A DNA stretch of 64,000 nucleotides from assembly GCF_006716745.1 (NCBI RefSeq), contig NZ_VFPP01000001.1, positions 6,087,386 to 6,151,385 of the forward strand, read 5' to 3'. Positions 22,385 through 31,537 of the stretch are shown piece after piece (position 1 is the stretch's first letter; each line of letters starts with the position of its first letter). Both the position numbers and the translations under genes were made by a program. The stretch is from Saccharothrix saharensis (GTDB lineage: Bacteria; Actinomycetota; Actinomycetes; Mycobacteriales; Pseudonocardiaceae). The notes beneath the pieces are model-generated. The model worked only from the letters and a program-made list of their open reading frames with translations, was not told the DNA's origin and did not search any database.

Positions 22385-23323
22385 ATGACGAACGAGATGC
22401 GAGCGGTTGTGGTCGAGGGCTTCGGCGAGCCGGAGGTCATGCAGGTCCGAGAGGTCGCCCGGCCCGAGCCGGCGCACGACGAGATCGTGGTCGAGGTGCG
22501 CGCGGCGGGCGTGAACGCGTTCGACTGGCTGGTGCGGCGTCACGGCTTCTGGTTCACCACGCCGTGGGTGCCCGGCTGGGACGTGTCCGGTGTGGTGGCG
22601 TCCGTGCCGGCGGGGGAGAACCGGTTCCGGGTCGGCGACGAGGTGTTCGGGATGCCCCACCTGCCGCGCCAGGCCGGCGCGTACGCCGAGTACGTCGCCG
22701 CGCCCGCCCGCCACTTCGCCCGCAAGCCCGCCGACGTCGACCACGTGCACGCCGCCGCGCTGCCGCTGGCCGCGCTCACCGCGTGGCAGGTCCTCACCGA
22801 GGCCGCCCGCGTCGAGCCGGGCGACCGGGTGCTGGTCCACGCCGCCGCCGGCGGTGTCGGGCACATCGCGGTGCAGGTGGCGAAGTCGCTCGGTGCGCAC
22901 GTGATCGGCACGGCGAGCGCGGCCAAGCACGACCTGCTGCGCGAGCTGGGTGCCGACGAGCTGGTCGACTACCGGACGCGGGACTTCGGCGAGCTGGCCC
23001 CCGTGGACGTGGTGGTCGACCTGGTCGGCGGTGAGTACGAGGAGCGGTCGATGCGGGTGCTCAAGCCGGGCGGGGTGTACGTGGGCCTGCCCGACCCCGG
23101 CCGGCTGCCCGAGCTCATCGCCAAGGCCGAGCCGCTGGGCGTGCGCGCCACGACCGTGTCCGTGGTGCCGGACCACGCCGCGCTGGAGCACCTGGCCGGG
23201 CTGGTGGAGCGCGGCGAGCTGCGGGCGGTCGTCGCCGGGACGTTCCCCTTGGCGGACGCCGTGCAGGCCCACGAGGTCGGTGAGGCCAACCGGACCACCG
23301 GCAAGCTGGTGCTGACCCTCTGA
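22385..23323 (+). CDS. NADP-dependent oxidoreductase, quinone reductase type (MDR superfamily)
   Basis: The 312-residue zinc-free medium-chain reductase transfers hydride from NADPH to quinones or activated alkenes. The GroES-like half has VEVRAAGVNAFDWLVRRH and PGWDVSGVV. The Rossmann half has VLVHAAAGGVGHIAVQVAKS with an LGAHVIGTAS strand. No structural-zinc cysteines are present. The ATG at 22385 matches the family start, MTNEMRAVVVEGFGEP. The divergent HxlR gene suggests induction by electrophilic stress. Confidence 0.92.
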   Translation: MTNEMRAVVVEGFGEPEVMQVREVARPEPAHDEIVVEVRAAGVNAFDWLVRRHGFWFTTPWVPGWDVSGVVASVPAGENRFRVGDEVFGMPHLPRQAGAYAEYVAAPARHFARKPADVDHVHAAALPLAALTAWQVLTEAARVEPGDRVLVHAAAGGVGHIAVQVAKSLGAHVIGTASAAKHDLLRELGADELVDYRTRDFGELAPVDVVVDLVGGEYEERSMRVLKPGGVYVGLPDPGRLPELIAKAEPLGVRATTVSVVPDHAALEHLAGLVERGELRAVVAGTFPLADAVQAHEVGEANRTTGKLVLTL

Positions 23324-23389
23324 GCGGGCACGGCTGCGGCCGTCCCCCGGGCTGTCCGCGGACCTGCTCGCCGCAGCGGAGCGGACGGC

Positions 23390-24640
23390 CTAGAGGAACG
23401 CGTTGCCGGTCGGGATCTTGGGACGGCCCAGTGGCGGGTGGTCGCGCACGGTCGCCGAGCGGTAGACCCCGGCGGTGTCCTCGGCGATCGTGGCCCAGTC
23501 GAAGTCGGTGGCCAGTCGGGACTTCGCGGCGCGGGCGCGGCGCGCGGCGGCGGGGCGGTCGTCGAGGACGGAGCGGACCGCGCCGGTCAGCGCCTCGACG
23601 TCGCCGGGGGTGAAGGACAGGCCCGTGACGCCGTCCAGCACCACCTCGCCCAGCCCGCCCGCGGTGGACGCGACCAGCGGGGTGCCGGCGGCCGCCGCTT
23701 CCAGCGCCACGATGCCGAACGGCTCGTACCGGCTCGGCAGCACGACCGCGTCCGCCGCCGCCAACGTCGCCGCCAGCGCGCGGTCCGACAGGTGGCCCGC
23801 GAAGTCCACCGCCCGGCGCACCTTGTGCTTGCGCGCCTGGTCGACCAGCCAGTCCCGGTGCGTGCCCGTGCCGGCCACCACCAGCCGCGTGCCGGGGTGG
23901 GCGCGCCGGATCCGGGGCAGGGCGGCGATCAGGTCCTGCACGCCCTTCTCCCACTCCAGCCGCCCGAAGAACAGCAGCAAGGGCGCGCCCGTCGGGCTGT
24001 GCGCGGCCCGCGCGGCGGCCACGTCGGACGAGCGGACCCGCCACCGGCGCGGCTCGATGCCGTTGTGCAGCACCGTCACGGTGGACGGCTCCACCTCGAA
24101 CAGGTGCGCCACCTCCCGCCGCATCGCCGACGAGCACGTGATCAGCGCGTCCGCCCGGTTCGCCAGCCACCACTCGACCGAGTGCACCTGCTGGTTCAGC
24201 GTCTGCGACAGCCACCCGCTGTGCCGCCCGGCCTCGGTCGCGTGCACGGTCGCCACCAGCGGCGCGCCGCACTGCTCGGCCAGCGCGATCGCGGGGTGGG
24301 TGACGAGCCAGTCGTGCGCGTGCACGACGTCGGGCCGCCAGTCCCTCAGCAACGCCGAACCGGCCCGCGTCATCGCGTGGCCCATCGCCAGCGTCCACGC
24401 CACGAGGTCGCGTTCGAACACCAGGTGCGTCGGGTCCTCGGCCACTCGGATCAGCCGCACGCCGTCGACCTCGGTGTCCGTCGTCGGGTGCGTGATCGCG
24501 TCCGTTCCCGCGGGCTGGCGGCACAGCACGACCACGTCGTGGCCCCGCGCCGCCAGGTGCGCGGCCAGCGCGTGCACGTGCCGGCCCAACCCGCCGACGA
24601 CGACCGGCGGGTACTCCCAGGACAACATCAGCACGCGCAT
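23390..24640 (-). CDS. GT4 glycosyltransferase, Rv3032-like
   Basis: The 416-residue GT-B enzyme starts MRVLMLSWEYPPVVVGGLGR, typical of starch/glycogen-synthase-like GT4 proteins. The donor-binding C-terminal block is LPSRYEPFGIVALEAAAAGT, with the family E-x7-E. Position and order match Rv3032 of mycobacteria, which builds the alpha-1,4-glucan of methylglucose lipopolysaccharides. The next genes here are the GH57 and methyltransferase counterparts. The donor and product in this organism remain inferred. A five-residue longer start is possible. Confidence 0.9.
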   Translation of the reverse strand: MRVLMLSWEYPPVVVGGLGRHVHALAAHLAARGHDVVVLCRQPAGTDAITHPTTDTEVDGVRLIRVAEDPTHLVFERDLVAWTLAMGHAMTRAGSALLRDWRPDVVHAHDWLVTHPAIALAEQCGAPLVATVHATEAGRHSGWLSQTLNQQVHSVEWWLANRADALITCSSAMRREVAHLFEVEPSTVTVLHNGIEPRRWRVRSSDVAAARAAHSPTGAPLLLFFGRLEWEKGVQDLIAALPRIRRAHPGTRLVVAGTGTHRDWLVDQARKHKVRRAVDFAGHLSDRALAATLAAADAVVLPSRYEPFGIVALEAAAAGTPLVASTAGGLGEVVLDGVTGLSFTPGDVEALTGAVRSVLDDRPAAARRARAAKSRLATDFDWATIAEDTAGVYRSATVRDHPPLGRPKIPTGNAFL

Positions 24641-24703
24641 GGGCCATCCTCGCATCTCGGCACCGCTACCCTGGGATCACACGGGGGAAGTGGGGGAGCG
24701 GTC

Positions 24704-24931
24704 ATGCAGCCTTGGGTCTGGGCGGTCCTGTTCGTCGCGGTGGTGCTCGCGGTCGGGTTCGCGGTCGACCGGAGGGCCCGCGCCAAGCGCGCCGGCCTCG
24801 AACGACCGGCCGACACGAGGGGACGCTCCCAGGCGGACCCCGTCGTGCAGGCCCGGATCGACAACCCGGGCTCGGCGGGCATCACGCGCCGCGAACACGG
24901 CAGCGACTTCTCCGGCGGCGGCGTCAACTAG
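24704..24931 (+). CDS. Small single-pass membrane protein
   Basis: This 75-residue protein starts with ATG after a GGGGAAGTGGGGGAG stretch. One transmembrane helix (WVWAVLFVAVVLAVGFAV) is followed by a basic, hydrophilic tail that ends in DFSGGGVN. It diverges from the GT4 gene and overlaps the end of the convergent GH57 gene by 8 bp. The same short gene position exists between the two neighbours in mycobacteria (inference from gene order), so it is probably real. The function is unknown. Confidence 0.65.
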   Translation: MQPWVWAVLFVAVVLAVGFAVDRRARAKRAGLERPADTRGRSQADPVVQARIDNPGSAGITRREHGSDFSGGGVN

Positions 24932-26396
24932 CCAGCCCCCGGGCGTCGAGCCGGCCGAACGGACCGTCGACCAGGCGCAGTTCGGCCGCCCGGTCGTGCC
25001 CGCGCCCGGCCCGGCGCAGCGCGACGAGCTCGCGGAACCGGTCCGCGTGCACCTCGGCGCGGTAGCGGGCGTAGTCGGCGGCCGAGTCCTTGGTGACCAT
25101 GAACGCCCAGTCGCTGGACAGCGCCAGCAACGCCTCGCGCACGGCCTGGTCGGCGACCGGGTCGCGCACCGCGCCGGACACGTCCAGCGCGAGCAGCTCC
25201 CGCTGCACCTCCGCGTTGCCCTGCACGATGTCGGCCACCCGCGGGCCGTTCCACACCTGCCAGTCCTTGCCCGAGCCCCACGAGGACGGCGGCACGTCGA
25301 CCGGCGCGCCCACGTGCCCGGCCTCGACCGCGCCGCGCAGCGTCGTCACCCGCACCCCCGCCCCGGGCAGCAGGCGCAGCACCGCTTCCAACCACGCCGG
25401 GCCCTCGTGCCACCAGTGCCCGTACAGCTCGGTGTCGTACGCGGCGACCACGAGAGACGGCTTGCCGTGCTGCTCCTTCAACGCCCGCAGCCGCCGCACC
25501 ACGGTGTCGACGAAGTCCGCCGCGTGCCGCCGGACCGCGTCGGCCGCCAGGTCCGGGTCGTAGGGCCGCTTGTCGGCCGGCTCGACCTTCTTGCCGGTCA
25601 CCCGGGAGGGCTTGAGGCCGCTGGGGTGGTCGTAGGTGTGGAAGTCCCGGTACGCGGGGTCGCCGGGGTAGCCGACCTTGGGCGACCAGACCCGGTACGA
25701 CACCTCCAGGTCACGCCCGAAGGCCACCACGTCCGACGTGCCGACCGGCCGGCCCGCTGCGGTGTCGCCGCGCAGCGACGGCCCGTCCACCAGGAACCGC
25801 CGCACGCCGGCCCGCGCGTAGTCGTGCTCCATGCCCGGCGCGTACGCGCACTCGGGGGCCCAGATGCCCGCGGGCGTCGAGCCGATCCGCAACGCGGTGT
25901 CGTCCAGCCCGGCGCGCAGCGAGAACGCCCGCAGCCGCGGGTGGAGCAGCGGCTGGAACGGGTGCGCGGCCGGTCCGCCGAGCAGCTCCACGGTCCGGGA
26001 GTCCACAAGGGACCGCAGGACGGGCGAGAACCCGTGCCGCCACCGGGTCTCGAACCGGTCCAGCGACCACGCCGACGCGCGGTGCTCCCGGGCGGCGAGG
26101 TCGGGCAGGCGGAACGACGCGCTGTGCGCCCGCAACTGCCAGTTGCCCAGCCAGTCGTGCAGGCCGCGCAGGCTGTACGGGTCGTCGAGCTGGGCGGCCA
26201 GGATCGGCGTGACGCCCAGCGTGAGCACGTCCTCGCGACCTTCGGCGGCGAACCGCTCCAGCAGGTCGACCACCGGCAGGTACGAGTGCGCCCACGCCTG
26301 GTACAGCCACTCCTCGCCGACCGGCCAGGCGCCGTGGTGCGCCAGCCACGGCAGGTGGCTGTGCAGGACCAGGCAGAACGTCCCCTCGTTCGTCAC
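24924..26396 (-). CDS. GH57 family glycoside hydrolase / probable branching enzyme, Rv3031-like
   Basis: The 490-residue protein has the GH57 start GTFCLVLHSHLPWLAHHG, the nucleophile region GIWAPECAYAPG (Glu near residue 180), and the acid region VVAAYDTELYGHWWHEGP with its Asp. The helical C-terminal part SSDWAFMVTKDSAADYARYR is typical of GH57 branching enzymes of the DUF1957 group. It probably makes alpha-1,6 branches in the glucan built by the adjacent GT4. The GTG at 26396 overlaps the methyltransferase stop (GTGA). Confidence 0.9.
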   Translation of the reverse strand: MTNEGTFCLVLHSHLPWLAHHGAWPVGEEWLYQAWAHSYLPVVDLLERFAAEGREDVLTLGVTPILAAQLDDPYSLRGLHDWLGNWQLRAHSASFRLPDLAAREHRASAWSLDRFETRWRHGFSPVLRSLVDSRTVELLGGPAAHPFQPLLHPRLRAFSLRAGLDDTALRIGSTPAGIWAPECAYAPGMEHDYARAGVRRFLVDGPSLRGDTAAGRPVGTSDVVAFGRDLEVSYRVWSPKVGYPGDPAYRDFHTYDHPSGLKPSRVTGKKVEPADKRPYDPDLAADAVRRHAADFVDTVVRRLRALKEQHGKPSLVVAAYDTELYGHWWHEGPAWLEAVLRLLPGAGVRVTTLRGAVEAGHVGAPVDVPPSSWGSGKDWQVWNGPRVADIVQGNAEVQRELLALDVSGAVRDPVADQAVREALLALSSDWAFMVTKDSAADYARYRAEVHADRFRELVALRRAGRGHDRAAELRLVDGPFGRLDARGLAS

Positions 26397-27139
26397 GGGC
26401 GCACCGCCACGGCCACCAGGTCCAGGCTCGCGTCCAGGTCGTCGGTGGTGATCTCGAAGTCCTCGCTGCGCACCGACGCCACGGCGGTCAGCAGGTCGTC
26501 GGGCCACTCGCCGCCGTCCACCACCACGGCCACCTGCGCGTCGATGATCGACCCGCCGAACCGCTCGTCCAACCCCCGCAGCGCCGGACCGTGCCGCAGG
26601 CCGGCCAGCAGCTCGACCAGCAGGCCCGCGCCGACCAGCAGGTCGTGCAGCTCGGCGGGCGCCAGCTCGCGGGTGTGGAACGGGTTGAGGGGCGTGTCGC
26701 GGCCGGGGGAGAAGGTGATCCGGTTCGGTGTGGTGACCAGCAGCCGCCCGCCGGGCCGCAGCACCCGCGCGCACTCGGCCAGGAAGCCCTCCTGGTCCCA
26801 GAGGTGCTCGATGACCTGGAGGTTCGCCACCACGTCCACGCTCCGGTCGCGCAGGGGCAGCGAGGCCAGGTTGCCGCGCAGCACCGCCAGTTCCGGGTAC
26901 GCGCGGCTTGCGTGCGCCGAGGTCGCCTCGTCGTAGTCGAGCGCGACGACCCGCGCGGCGTGCCCGGCGATCAGCGCCGCCCCGTAGCCCTCGCCGCAGC
27001 CCGCCTCCAGCACCACCGCGCCGGCGCAGTGGTGGACCAGGTCCAGGTAGGCCGCCTCGTGCCGCCGGAACCAGTAGTTCTCCTCGGCGATCCCGGGCAC
27101 GGTGCGCTCACCGGTGAGGGGCAGCGGCTCGACGGTCAC
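26393..27139 (-). CDS. SAM-dependent methyltransferase, Rv3030-like
   Basis: The 248-residue class I methyltransferase has the SAM loop VVLEAGCGEGYGAALIAGHA, acidic VVALDYDEATSAHASR, and VVANLQVIEHLWDQEGFLAECARVLRPGG. The conserved start PLTGERTVPGIAEENYWFRRHEAAY matches the family found beside GH57 genes in mycobacteria. There it is linked to methylglucose lipopolysaccharide synthesis. The start is GTG. It is the first gene of a coupled pair with the GH57 enzyme. Confidence 0.87.
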   Translation of the reverse strand: MTVEPLPLTGERTVPGIAEENYWFRRHEAAYLDLVHHCAGAVVLEAGCGEGYGAALIAGHAARVVALDYDEATSAHASRAYPELAVLRGNLASLPLRDRSVDVVANLQVIEHLWDQEGFLAECARVLRPGGRLLVTTPNRITFSPGRDTPLNPFHTRELAPAELHDLLVGAGLLVELLAGLRHGPALRGLDERFGGSIIDAQVAVVVDGGEWPDDLLTAVASVRSEDFEITTDDLDASLDLVAVAVRP

Positions 27140-27454
27140 GCGGTCAGCCTAGTTGCTCGTTACTCACGGGTAGCCATCGACCGGCCGTCGGAGGGTCACT
27201 GGTTCGTGTGAATACACAGCCACTCGATTGAAGGTATTTGTTGCCGACGGCATTGTCGAAAGGCGTGCGCGTCCCCGGAAAATGACACCATCGGGTGACC
27301 TACACCTGTGTTGCGGGGATCTTCCCTGAACGTGTTTGCCCTGCCAGGGCAATGCATCGATCGCGTTTCACCAGGGTAGTCGTGGGTGGTCACGGGCCCG
27401 TCGGGTGCCTTACGCTCGGCATCCTCGGCCAATCTTCGAACGAGCGGGGCCGCC
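27140..27454. promoter_or_regulatory. Divergent intergenic region with a palindrome
   Basis: These 315 bp hold no gene I can support. They must carry promoters for the Rv3030-like unit (minus) and the coiled-coil protein (plus). A perfect interrupted palindrome, TGCCCTGCCAGGGCA, lies at 27337-27351, and TGTGAATACACA (TGTG/CACA dyad) lies near 27208. Local AT content is higher than in the flanking genes. No regulator can be named. Confidence 0.35.
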
Positions 27455-28537
27455 ATGGGTGCGAAAGAGCCGGAGATTGTTCCGCTGCACGCGGGTTTCG
27501 ACGTCGTCTACCGGGGTTTCCACCGCCGTCAGGTGATCGAGCACCTGGAGAACCTGGACGAGCAGCTCAAGTACATGTCCCTCGACCGCGCCGAGGCGCT
27601 GGCCCAGGCCGCCGACCTCCGCAAGCTGCTGGAGATGACCAGGCGCGACCTGGACGAGGCGCGTGCCCGCGTCGAGCGGATGGAGATGTCGCCCGCCTCG
27701 ACCTCCGGTGCGTCCGAGCGCCTGCACCGGATGCTGACGCTGGCCGAGGACGAGGCGAACGACCTGCGGTTGCGCGCCGAGCACGACGTCACGGCGTTGC
27801 GCGAGCGCACCGAGGCGGAGCTGGCCGAGCGGCGTCGCCAGGTGGAGGAGGAGCTGGCCGCGCACCGGGCCGAGAACGACGCGCGCGCGGCCGACCAGCG
27901 GGAGGCGGCCAACCGCCGTGCCGCCGAGCTGGACCAGCGCGAGGTCGACCTGGAGCGCCGGCAGGTCGAGGTGGAGGCGCACCTGCGGGCCCGGGGCGAG
28001 CAGGTCGAGGCCGAGTGCGCCGCCCTGGTGGCGCAGGCGGAGCAGGAGGCGGACCGGGTCATCCGGGAGGCCGCCGAGCGGTGCGCGCGACTGGAGGCCG
28101 ACTCCGACGCGAAGCGCGCCAAGGCGCAGAACTTCTTCGAGCTGACCATGAACCGGAGGCGGCACGAGGCCGAGCAGCACTTCGCCGAGCAGGAGGAGCT
28201 GGCGAAGGCGCGGGCCGCGTTCCTGATCAAGCTCGCCGCCCGCGAGGCGCGGCGGCGGATCGAACAGATCCAGCAGCAGGCCGACGACCTGCGGGAACTG
28301 CGGCACTCGGTGGCCGCGCAGCTCGCGTCGGCCCGCATCGCGCTGGACTCGGCGGCCGACCGCGTGCCCACCCTGATCCCGGAGCAGACGACCGTCGAGC
28401 AGGCGAGCGCCGACCCGGCGGGCGCCGGACCCGCGGGCGTCGAGCGGGTGGAGGGCGAGCCGGTCGGCGTCGAGCAGGTGCGCGTCGAGCGGGTGGGCGC
28501 CGAGCGGGTGGACGCCGACGACCGGGTCGGTGCCTGA
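27455..28537 (+). CDS. Long coiled-coil protein with DivIVA-like N-terminus
   Basis: The 360-residue protein begins PLHAGFDVVYRGFHRRQVIE, resembling the N-terminal membrane-targeting part of DivIVA/Wag31 proteins. An almost unbroken heptad region follows to about residue 310, rich in Glu, Arg and Ala (for example AELAERRRQVEEELAAHRAE). The tail is a low-complexity series of V-E-R/Q-V repeats (residues 315-355). A role in cell-pole organisation or envelope growth is plausible but inferred. It starts an operon with a lipoprotein (TGATG overlap) and a Pro-rich membrane protein. Confidence 0.75.
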   Translation: MGAKEPEIVPLHAGFDVVYRGFHRRQVIEHLENLDEQLKYMSLDRAEALAQAADLRKLLEMTRRDLDEARARVERMEMSPASTSGASERLHRMLTLAEDEANDLRLRAEHDVTALRERTEAELAERRRQVEEELAAHRAENDARAADQREAANRRAAELDQREVDLERRQVEVEAHLRARGEQVEAECAALVAQAEQEADRVIREAAERCARLEADSDAKRAKAQNFFELTMNRRRHEAEQHFAEQEELAKARAAFLIKLAAREARRRIEQIQQQADDLRELRHSVAAQLASARIALDSAADRVPTLIPEQTTVEQASADPAGAGPAGVERVEGEPVGVEQVRVERVGAERVDADDRVGA

Positions 28538-28734
28538 TGGCGGTGCGGCTCGCGTTGTCGGTGGTGGTGGGGCTGGCGGCGGTGTCGGGCTGCGCGTCAC
28601 CGGGCGCGGAGGGCATGGGCGCGTCGGTGGTCACGCGCCCGACGAAGGTGCCGGTTCGGCCGACGGTCGCGCCGGAGGGCGGGTTTCCCACCGGGTACGG
28701 CGAGCCGGCCACCGACGGCCCGCCGGTGAAGTGA
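28537..28734 (+). CDS. Small putative lipoprotein
   Basis: The 65-residue product has a type II signal peptide, MAVRLALSVVVGLAAVSGC, whose lipobox VSGC places the lipidated Cys at residue 19. The mature part is short, Pro/Gly-rich and without a known domain. Its ATG overlaps the stop of the coiled-coil gene (TGATG), a strong sign of co-translation. It may anchor the coiled-coil partner's function at the membrane, but that is speculation. Confidence 0.6.
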   Translation: MAVRLALSVVVGLAAVSGCASPGAEGMGASVVTRPTKVPVRPTVAPEGGFPTGYGEPATDGPPVK

Positions 28735-28744
28735 AGGGTGCGTG

Positions 28745-29413
28745 ATGTCCGGGGTGGCGTTCGTGTTCGGGATGTGCGCGTTGTCGTTCGCCGCGGGCTG
28801 CGTGCTGACGGCGGTCATGCTGCGCCGGGAACCACCACCCGATCCCCGACCTGAACCGGCCCCGGCTCCGCCGCCCCGGTTCGAGCCCAGGTTCCCGCCG
28901 GAGGACTACGCGACCAAGCCGATCCACCGCAATCCGGTGATGGGCCTGCCGCCCGCGCTGCCGACCCAGCGCCCGGCCCGCCCGAACCTGGTCGTCGTGC
29001 CGGACCCGAAGCCGAGCGCGGTGCTGCCGGTGCGCCAGGACGCGGTGCGCCGCATGCACGTCGTCCGCCCCGCCCCGACGCTCGTCGAACCGGCGGGGGA
29101 GGCGGACGCGGCCGGGGCGATCGCCGAGGGCCCGGTTCCACCGAAGCCGCTCGCCGTGGTGGCTGGGGGTGCGAACACCGGCGCACCGGCAGCGGAGGCC
29201 GCCGGAACCGAAAACCCGGCCGCGGGTGAAGAGCCCGCCGAGCCCGTGAACCCGACCGGATCGGCCTTGCCGCAGGAAGAACCGGCCGGGCACGAGCCGG
29301 AAGCGGTCCAGCCCGAGCCGACACCGGGACAGCCCGAAGCCGAACCGGTCACCGGCGGCGGCACGCGCGTTCGAGGCGGCCCGCCGGGGATCCACCCCGT
29401 GGCGGGCCGCTGA
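28745..29413 (+). CDS. Membrane-anchored proline/glutamate-rich protein
   Basis: This is a 222-residue protein: one N-terminal transmembrane helix (FVFGMCALSFAAGCVLTAVML), then a Pro/Glu/Ala-rich disordered region with repeats such as PEPTPGQPEAEPV. No catalytic domain is visible. AAGGG lies ahead of the ATG at 28745; the GTG three bases earlier is an alternative start. It is third in the coiled-coil/lipoprotein operon, 10 bp after the lipoprotein gene. Low complexity makes homology hard to judge. Confidence 0.5.
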   Translation: MSGVAFVFGMCALSFAAGCVLTAVMLRREPPPDPRPEPAPAPPPRFEPRFPPEDYATKPIHRNPVMGLPPALPTQRPARPNLVVVPDPKPSAVLPVRQDAVRRMHVVRPAPTLVEPAGEADAAGAIAEGPVPPKPLAVVAGGANTGAPAAEAAGTENPAAGEEPAEPVNPTGSALPQEEPAGHEPEAVQPEPTPGQPEAEPVTGGGTRVRGGPPGIHPVAGR

Positions 29414-29425
29414 ACGTCAGCGCGG

Positions 29426-29569
29426 TCAGCGCTTGCGGAACTTGCGCATCAGTTGCTGGGCCTTGGCCTTGTTGCGGGGATCGCGTGCAGCCTGCTTGAC
29501 CTGCTCGGTGACCCGGCGGCCCTGCGGACTGCGGGCGAACGCGGCGAGCTTGCTGAACAGATTTGCCAT
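29426..29569 (-). CDS. Small basic conserved-type protein (47 aa)
   Basis: The 47-residue product has a hydrophobic start (MANLFSKLAAFARS) and a very basic remainder (DPRNKAKAQQLMRKFRKR). An AAGGTGG ribosome site stands before the ATG at 29569. Small basic proteins of this shape occur widely in actinobacteria; the function is unknown. It is convergent with the Pro-rich protein gene, with 12 bp between stops, and 49 bp downstream of the DegV gene on the same strand. Confidence 0.6.
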   Translation of the reverse strand: MANLFSKLAAFARSPQGRRVTEQVKQAARDPRNKAKAQQLMRKFRKR

Positions 29570-29618
29570 GTGCACCACCTTCCCTACCGGGCCAACGTTC
29601 AAACCCCGCAAGGAGTTC

Positions 29619-30461
29619 CTAAACCGGCGAAACGGTCACGCCCAACGCCCCCGGGCCGACGTGCGCGCCGATCGCGGAACTGACCTGTGTCACCAGGAAC
29701 CGCCGCACGTTCGGCAGCTTCGCCCGCAACTGCTCCAGCACGGTCTCCGCGCGATCGGCGGCGTCGAAGTGCTCGACCGCGATGTCCACGGGCTCCCGGC
29801 CCGCCCGCTTGACCGCGATGTCGACGAGCTTGCGCATCGCCCGTTCCGCCCCGAGGGCCTTGTCCAGCGGCGCGATCCGCCCGTCGATCACGGTCAGCAG
29901 CGGCTTCATCGACAGCGCCGAGCCGAGCAGGGCGGCGGCCCGGCCGATCCGCCCGCCGCGCTGCAGGTACTCCAGCGTGTCGACGTACAGCAGTTCGCTG
30001 CTGCGCCGCACGGTGTGCTGCGCGGCCGACAGCACGCGGTTCACGTCACCGCCCGCGGCGGCCACGGTGGCGGCGGCCACGACCGCGTACCCGAGGCTCA
30101 TGCCGCACGTCTGCGTGTCGACCACGTGCACCGGCACCGCGGACTGCGCGGCGGCCTGCCGGGCCGCCTCCACCGTCCGCGAGAGCCCGGTCGACACGTG
30201 CAGCGACACGATCGCCGACGCGCCCGCGGCCGCCGCGTCGGCGTACGACCAGAAGAACGCGCCCGGGTCCGGCGGCGCGGTGGTCACGTCCAGCTGGTCG
30301 CGCAGGGCGTCCACGAGCTTCGGCACCGGCACGCGCACCTCGTCGTCCACGAAGTCGCCGATGCGCACCTGGATCTGCGCGACGGTCACGCCGAGCTTCT
30401 CGGTCAACTGCGCCGGCAGGCATGCGGTGGAGTCCGTGACAATCGCTACTCGCCGTGGCAT
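29619..30461 (-). CDS. DegV family protein (fatty-acid binding)
   Basis: DegV proteins bind a fatty acid and in firmicutes present it to fatty-acid kinase (FakB role). The 280-residue protein shows the family start VAIVTDSTACLPAQL, the ligand-site segment SLHVSTGLSRTVEAAR, and LEYLQRGGRIGRAAALLGSALSMKPLL. No FakA-like kinase gene is adjacent. It diverges from the etfBA operon. The exact partner in this organism is unknown. Confidence 0.92.
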   Translation of the reverse strand: MPRRVAIVTDSTACLPAQLTEKLGVTVAQIQVRIGDFVDDEVRVPVPKLVDALRDQLDVTTAPPDPGAFFWSYADAAAAGASAIVSLHVSTGLSRTVEAARQAAAQSAVPVHVVDTQTCGMSLGYAVVAAATVAAAGGDVNRVLSAAQHTVRRSSELLYVDTLEYLQRGGRIGRAAALLGSALSMKPLLTVIDGRIAPLDKALGAERAMRKLVDIAVKRAGREPVDIAVEHFDAADRAETVLEQLRAKLPNVRRFLVTQVSSAIGAHVGPGALGVTVSPV

Positions 30462-30740
30462 GCGGTCGAACCTAGCCCAGTAGGGGGAGGGCCTGTAACG
30501 CCGACGTGCGGTCTCGCGACATTGTCCGAATGGCCTGAAACGCGCCAGTGAGCATCATCACCCGTCGCGGGTGCTTGCTGCCGTTTGCACCTCTGCTACC
30601 GGTGGGTAACATTTGGGTGGCCGACACCACCATGCCAATGCGGCGATGACATGGCAGGGTCACGAGCAATCCGGCGACCGGGGGCAACCACCGTCGCCCA
30701 CCCACGTCGCCGCCCGTCCGCAGGAGGTCGAAGAGGACCC

Positions 30741-31523
30741 ATGAACATTGTCGTCCTGGTCAAGCAGGTGCCCGACACCTGGTCCGAGCGCAAGCTCGCC
30801 GACGCCGACCACACCCTCGACCGCGACTCCGCGGACGCCGTGCTCGACGAGATCAACGAGCGCGCCGTGGAAGAGGCGCTGCTGCTCCAGGAAGCGCACG
30901 GCGGCGAGGTGACCGTCGTCGCGATGGGTCCCGACCGCGCGACCGACGCGATCCGCAAGGCGCTGTCCATGGGCGCGGACAAGGCCGTGCACGTCTCCGA
31001 CGAGGCCCTGCACGGTTCCGACGCGCTCACCACCGCCAAGGTGCTGGCCAAGGCCATCGGCACCATCGAGGGCTTCGACCTGGTGATCGCCGGCAACGAG
31101 GCCACCGACGGCCGCGCGGGCGCGGTGCCCGCCATGCTGGCCGAGCTGCTCGGCCTGCCGCAGGTGACGCAGGTGCGCAAGCTCTCCGTCGAGGGCGGCA
31201 CGGTCAAGGCCGAGCGCGAGACCGACGAGGGCGTCGCGCACCTCGAGGCGAGCCTGCCCGCGGTCGTCAGCGTGAACGAGAAGATCAACGAGCCGCGGTA
31301 CCCGTCGTTCAAGGGCATCATGGCGGCCAAGAAGAAGCCGGTCAGCACCCTCACGGTCGCCGACCTCGGGCTGGACGCGGGCGAGGTCGGCCTCGGCGCC
31401 TCGTGGTCGCAGGTCCTGGAGTCGGCCCCCAAGCCGCCGCGCGGCGCCGGTCAGCGTGTCGAGGACTCGGGTGACGGCGGTTCGAAGATCGCCGAGTACC
31501 TGGTCGGCCAGAAGCTCATCTGA
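30741..31523 (+). CDS. etfB: Electron transfer flavoprotein beta subunit (FixA-like)
   Basis: The beta subunit binds AMP and, with EtfA, carries electrons from acyl-CoA dehydrogenases to the quinone pool. The 260-residue protein begins MNIVVLVKQVPDTWSERKLA and contains VTVVAMGPDRATDAIRKALS and VIAGNEATDGRAGAVPAMLA, all typical. AGAGGA lies 5 bp before the ATG at 30741. The 279-bp upstream region should hold its promoter; none is clear enough to call. It corresponds to Rv3029c in the conserved mycobacterial order. Confidence 0.94.
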   Translation: MNIVVLVKQVPDTWSERKLADADHTLDRDSADAVLDEINERAVEEALLLQEAHGGEVTVVAMGPDRATDAIRKALSMGADKAVHVSDEALHGSDALTTAKVLAKAIGTIEGFDLVIAGNEATDGRAGAVPAMLAELLGLPQVTQVRKLSVEGGTVKAERETDEGVAHLEASLPAVVSVNEKINEPRYPSFKGIMAAKKKPVSTLTVADLGLDAGEVGLGASWSQVLESAPKPPRGAGQRVEDSGDGGSKIAEYLVGQKLI

Positions 31524-31537
31524 AGGCGAGGAGTTCA

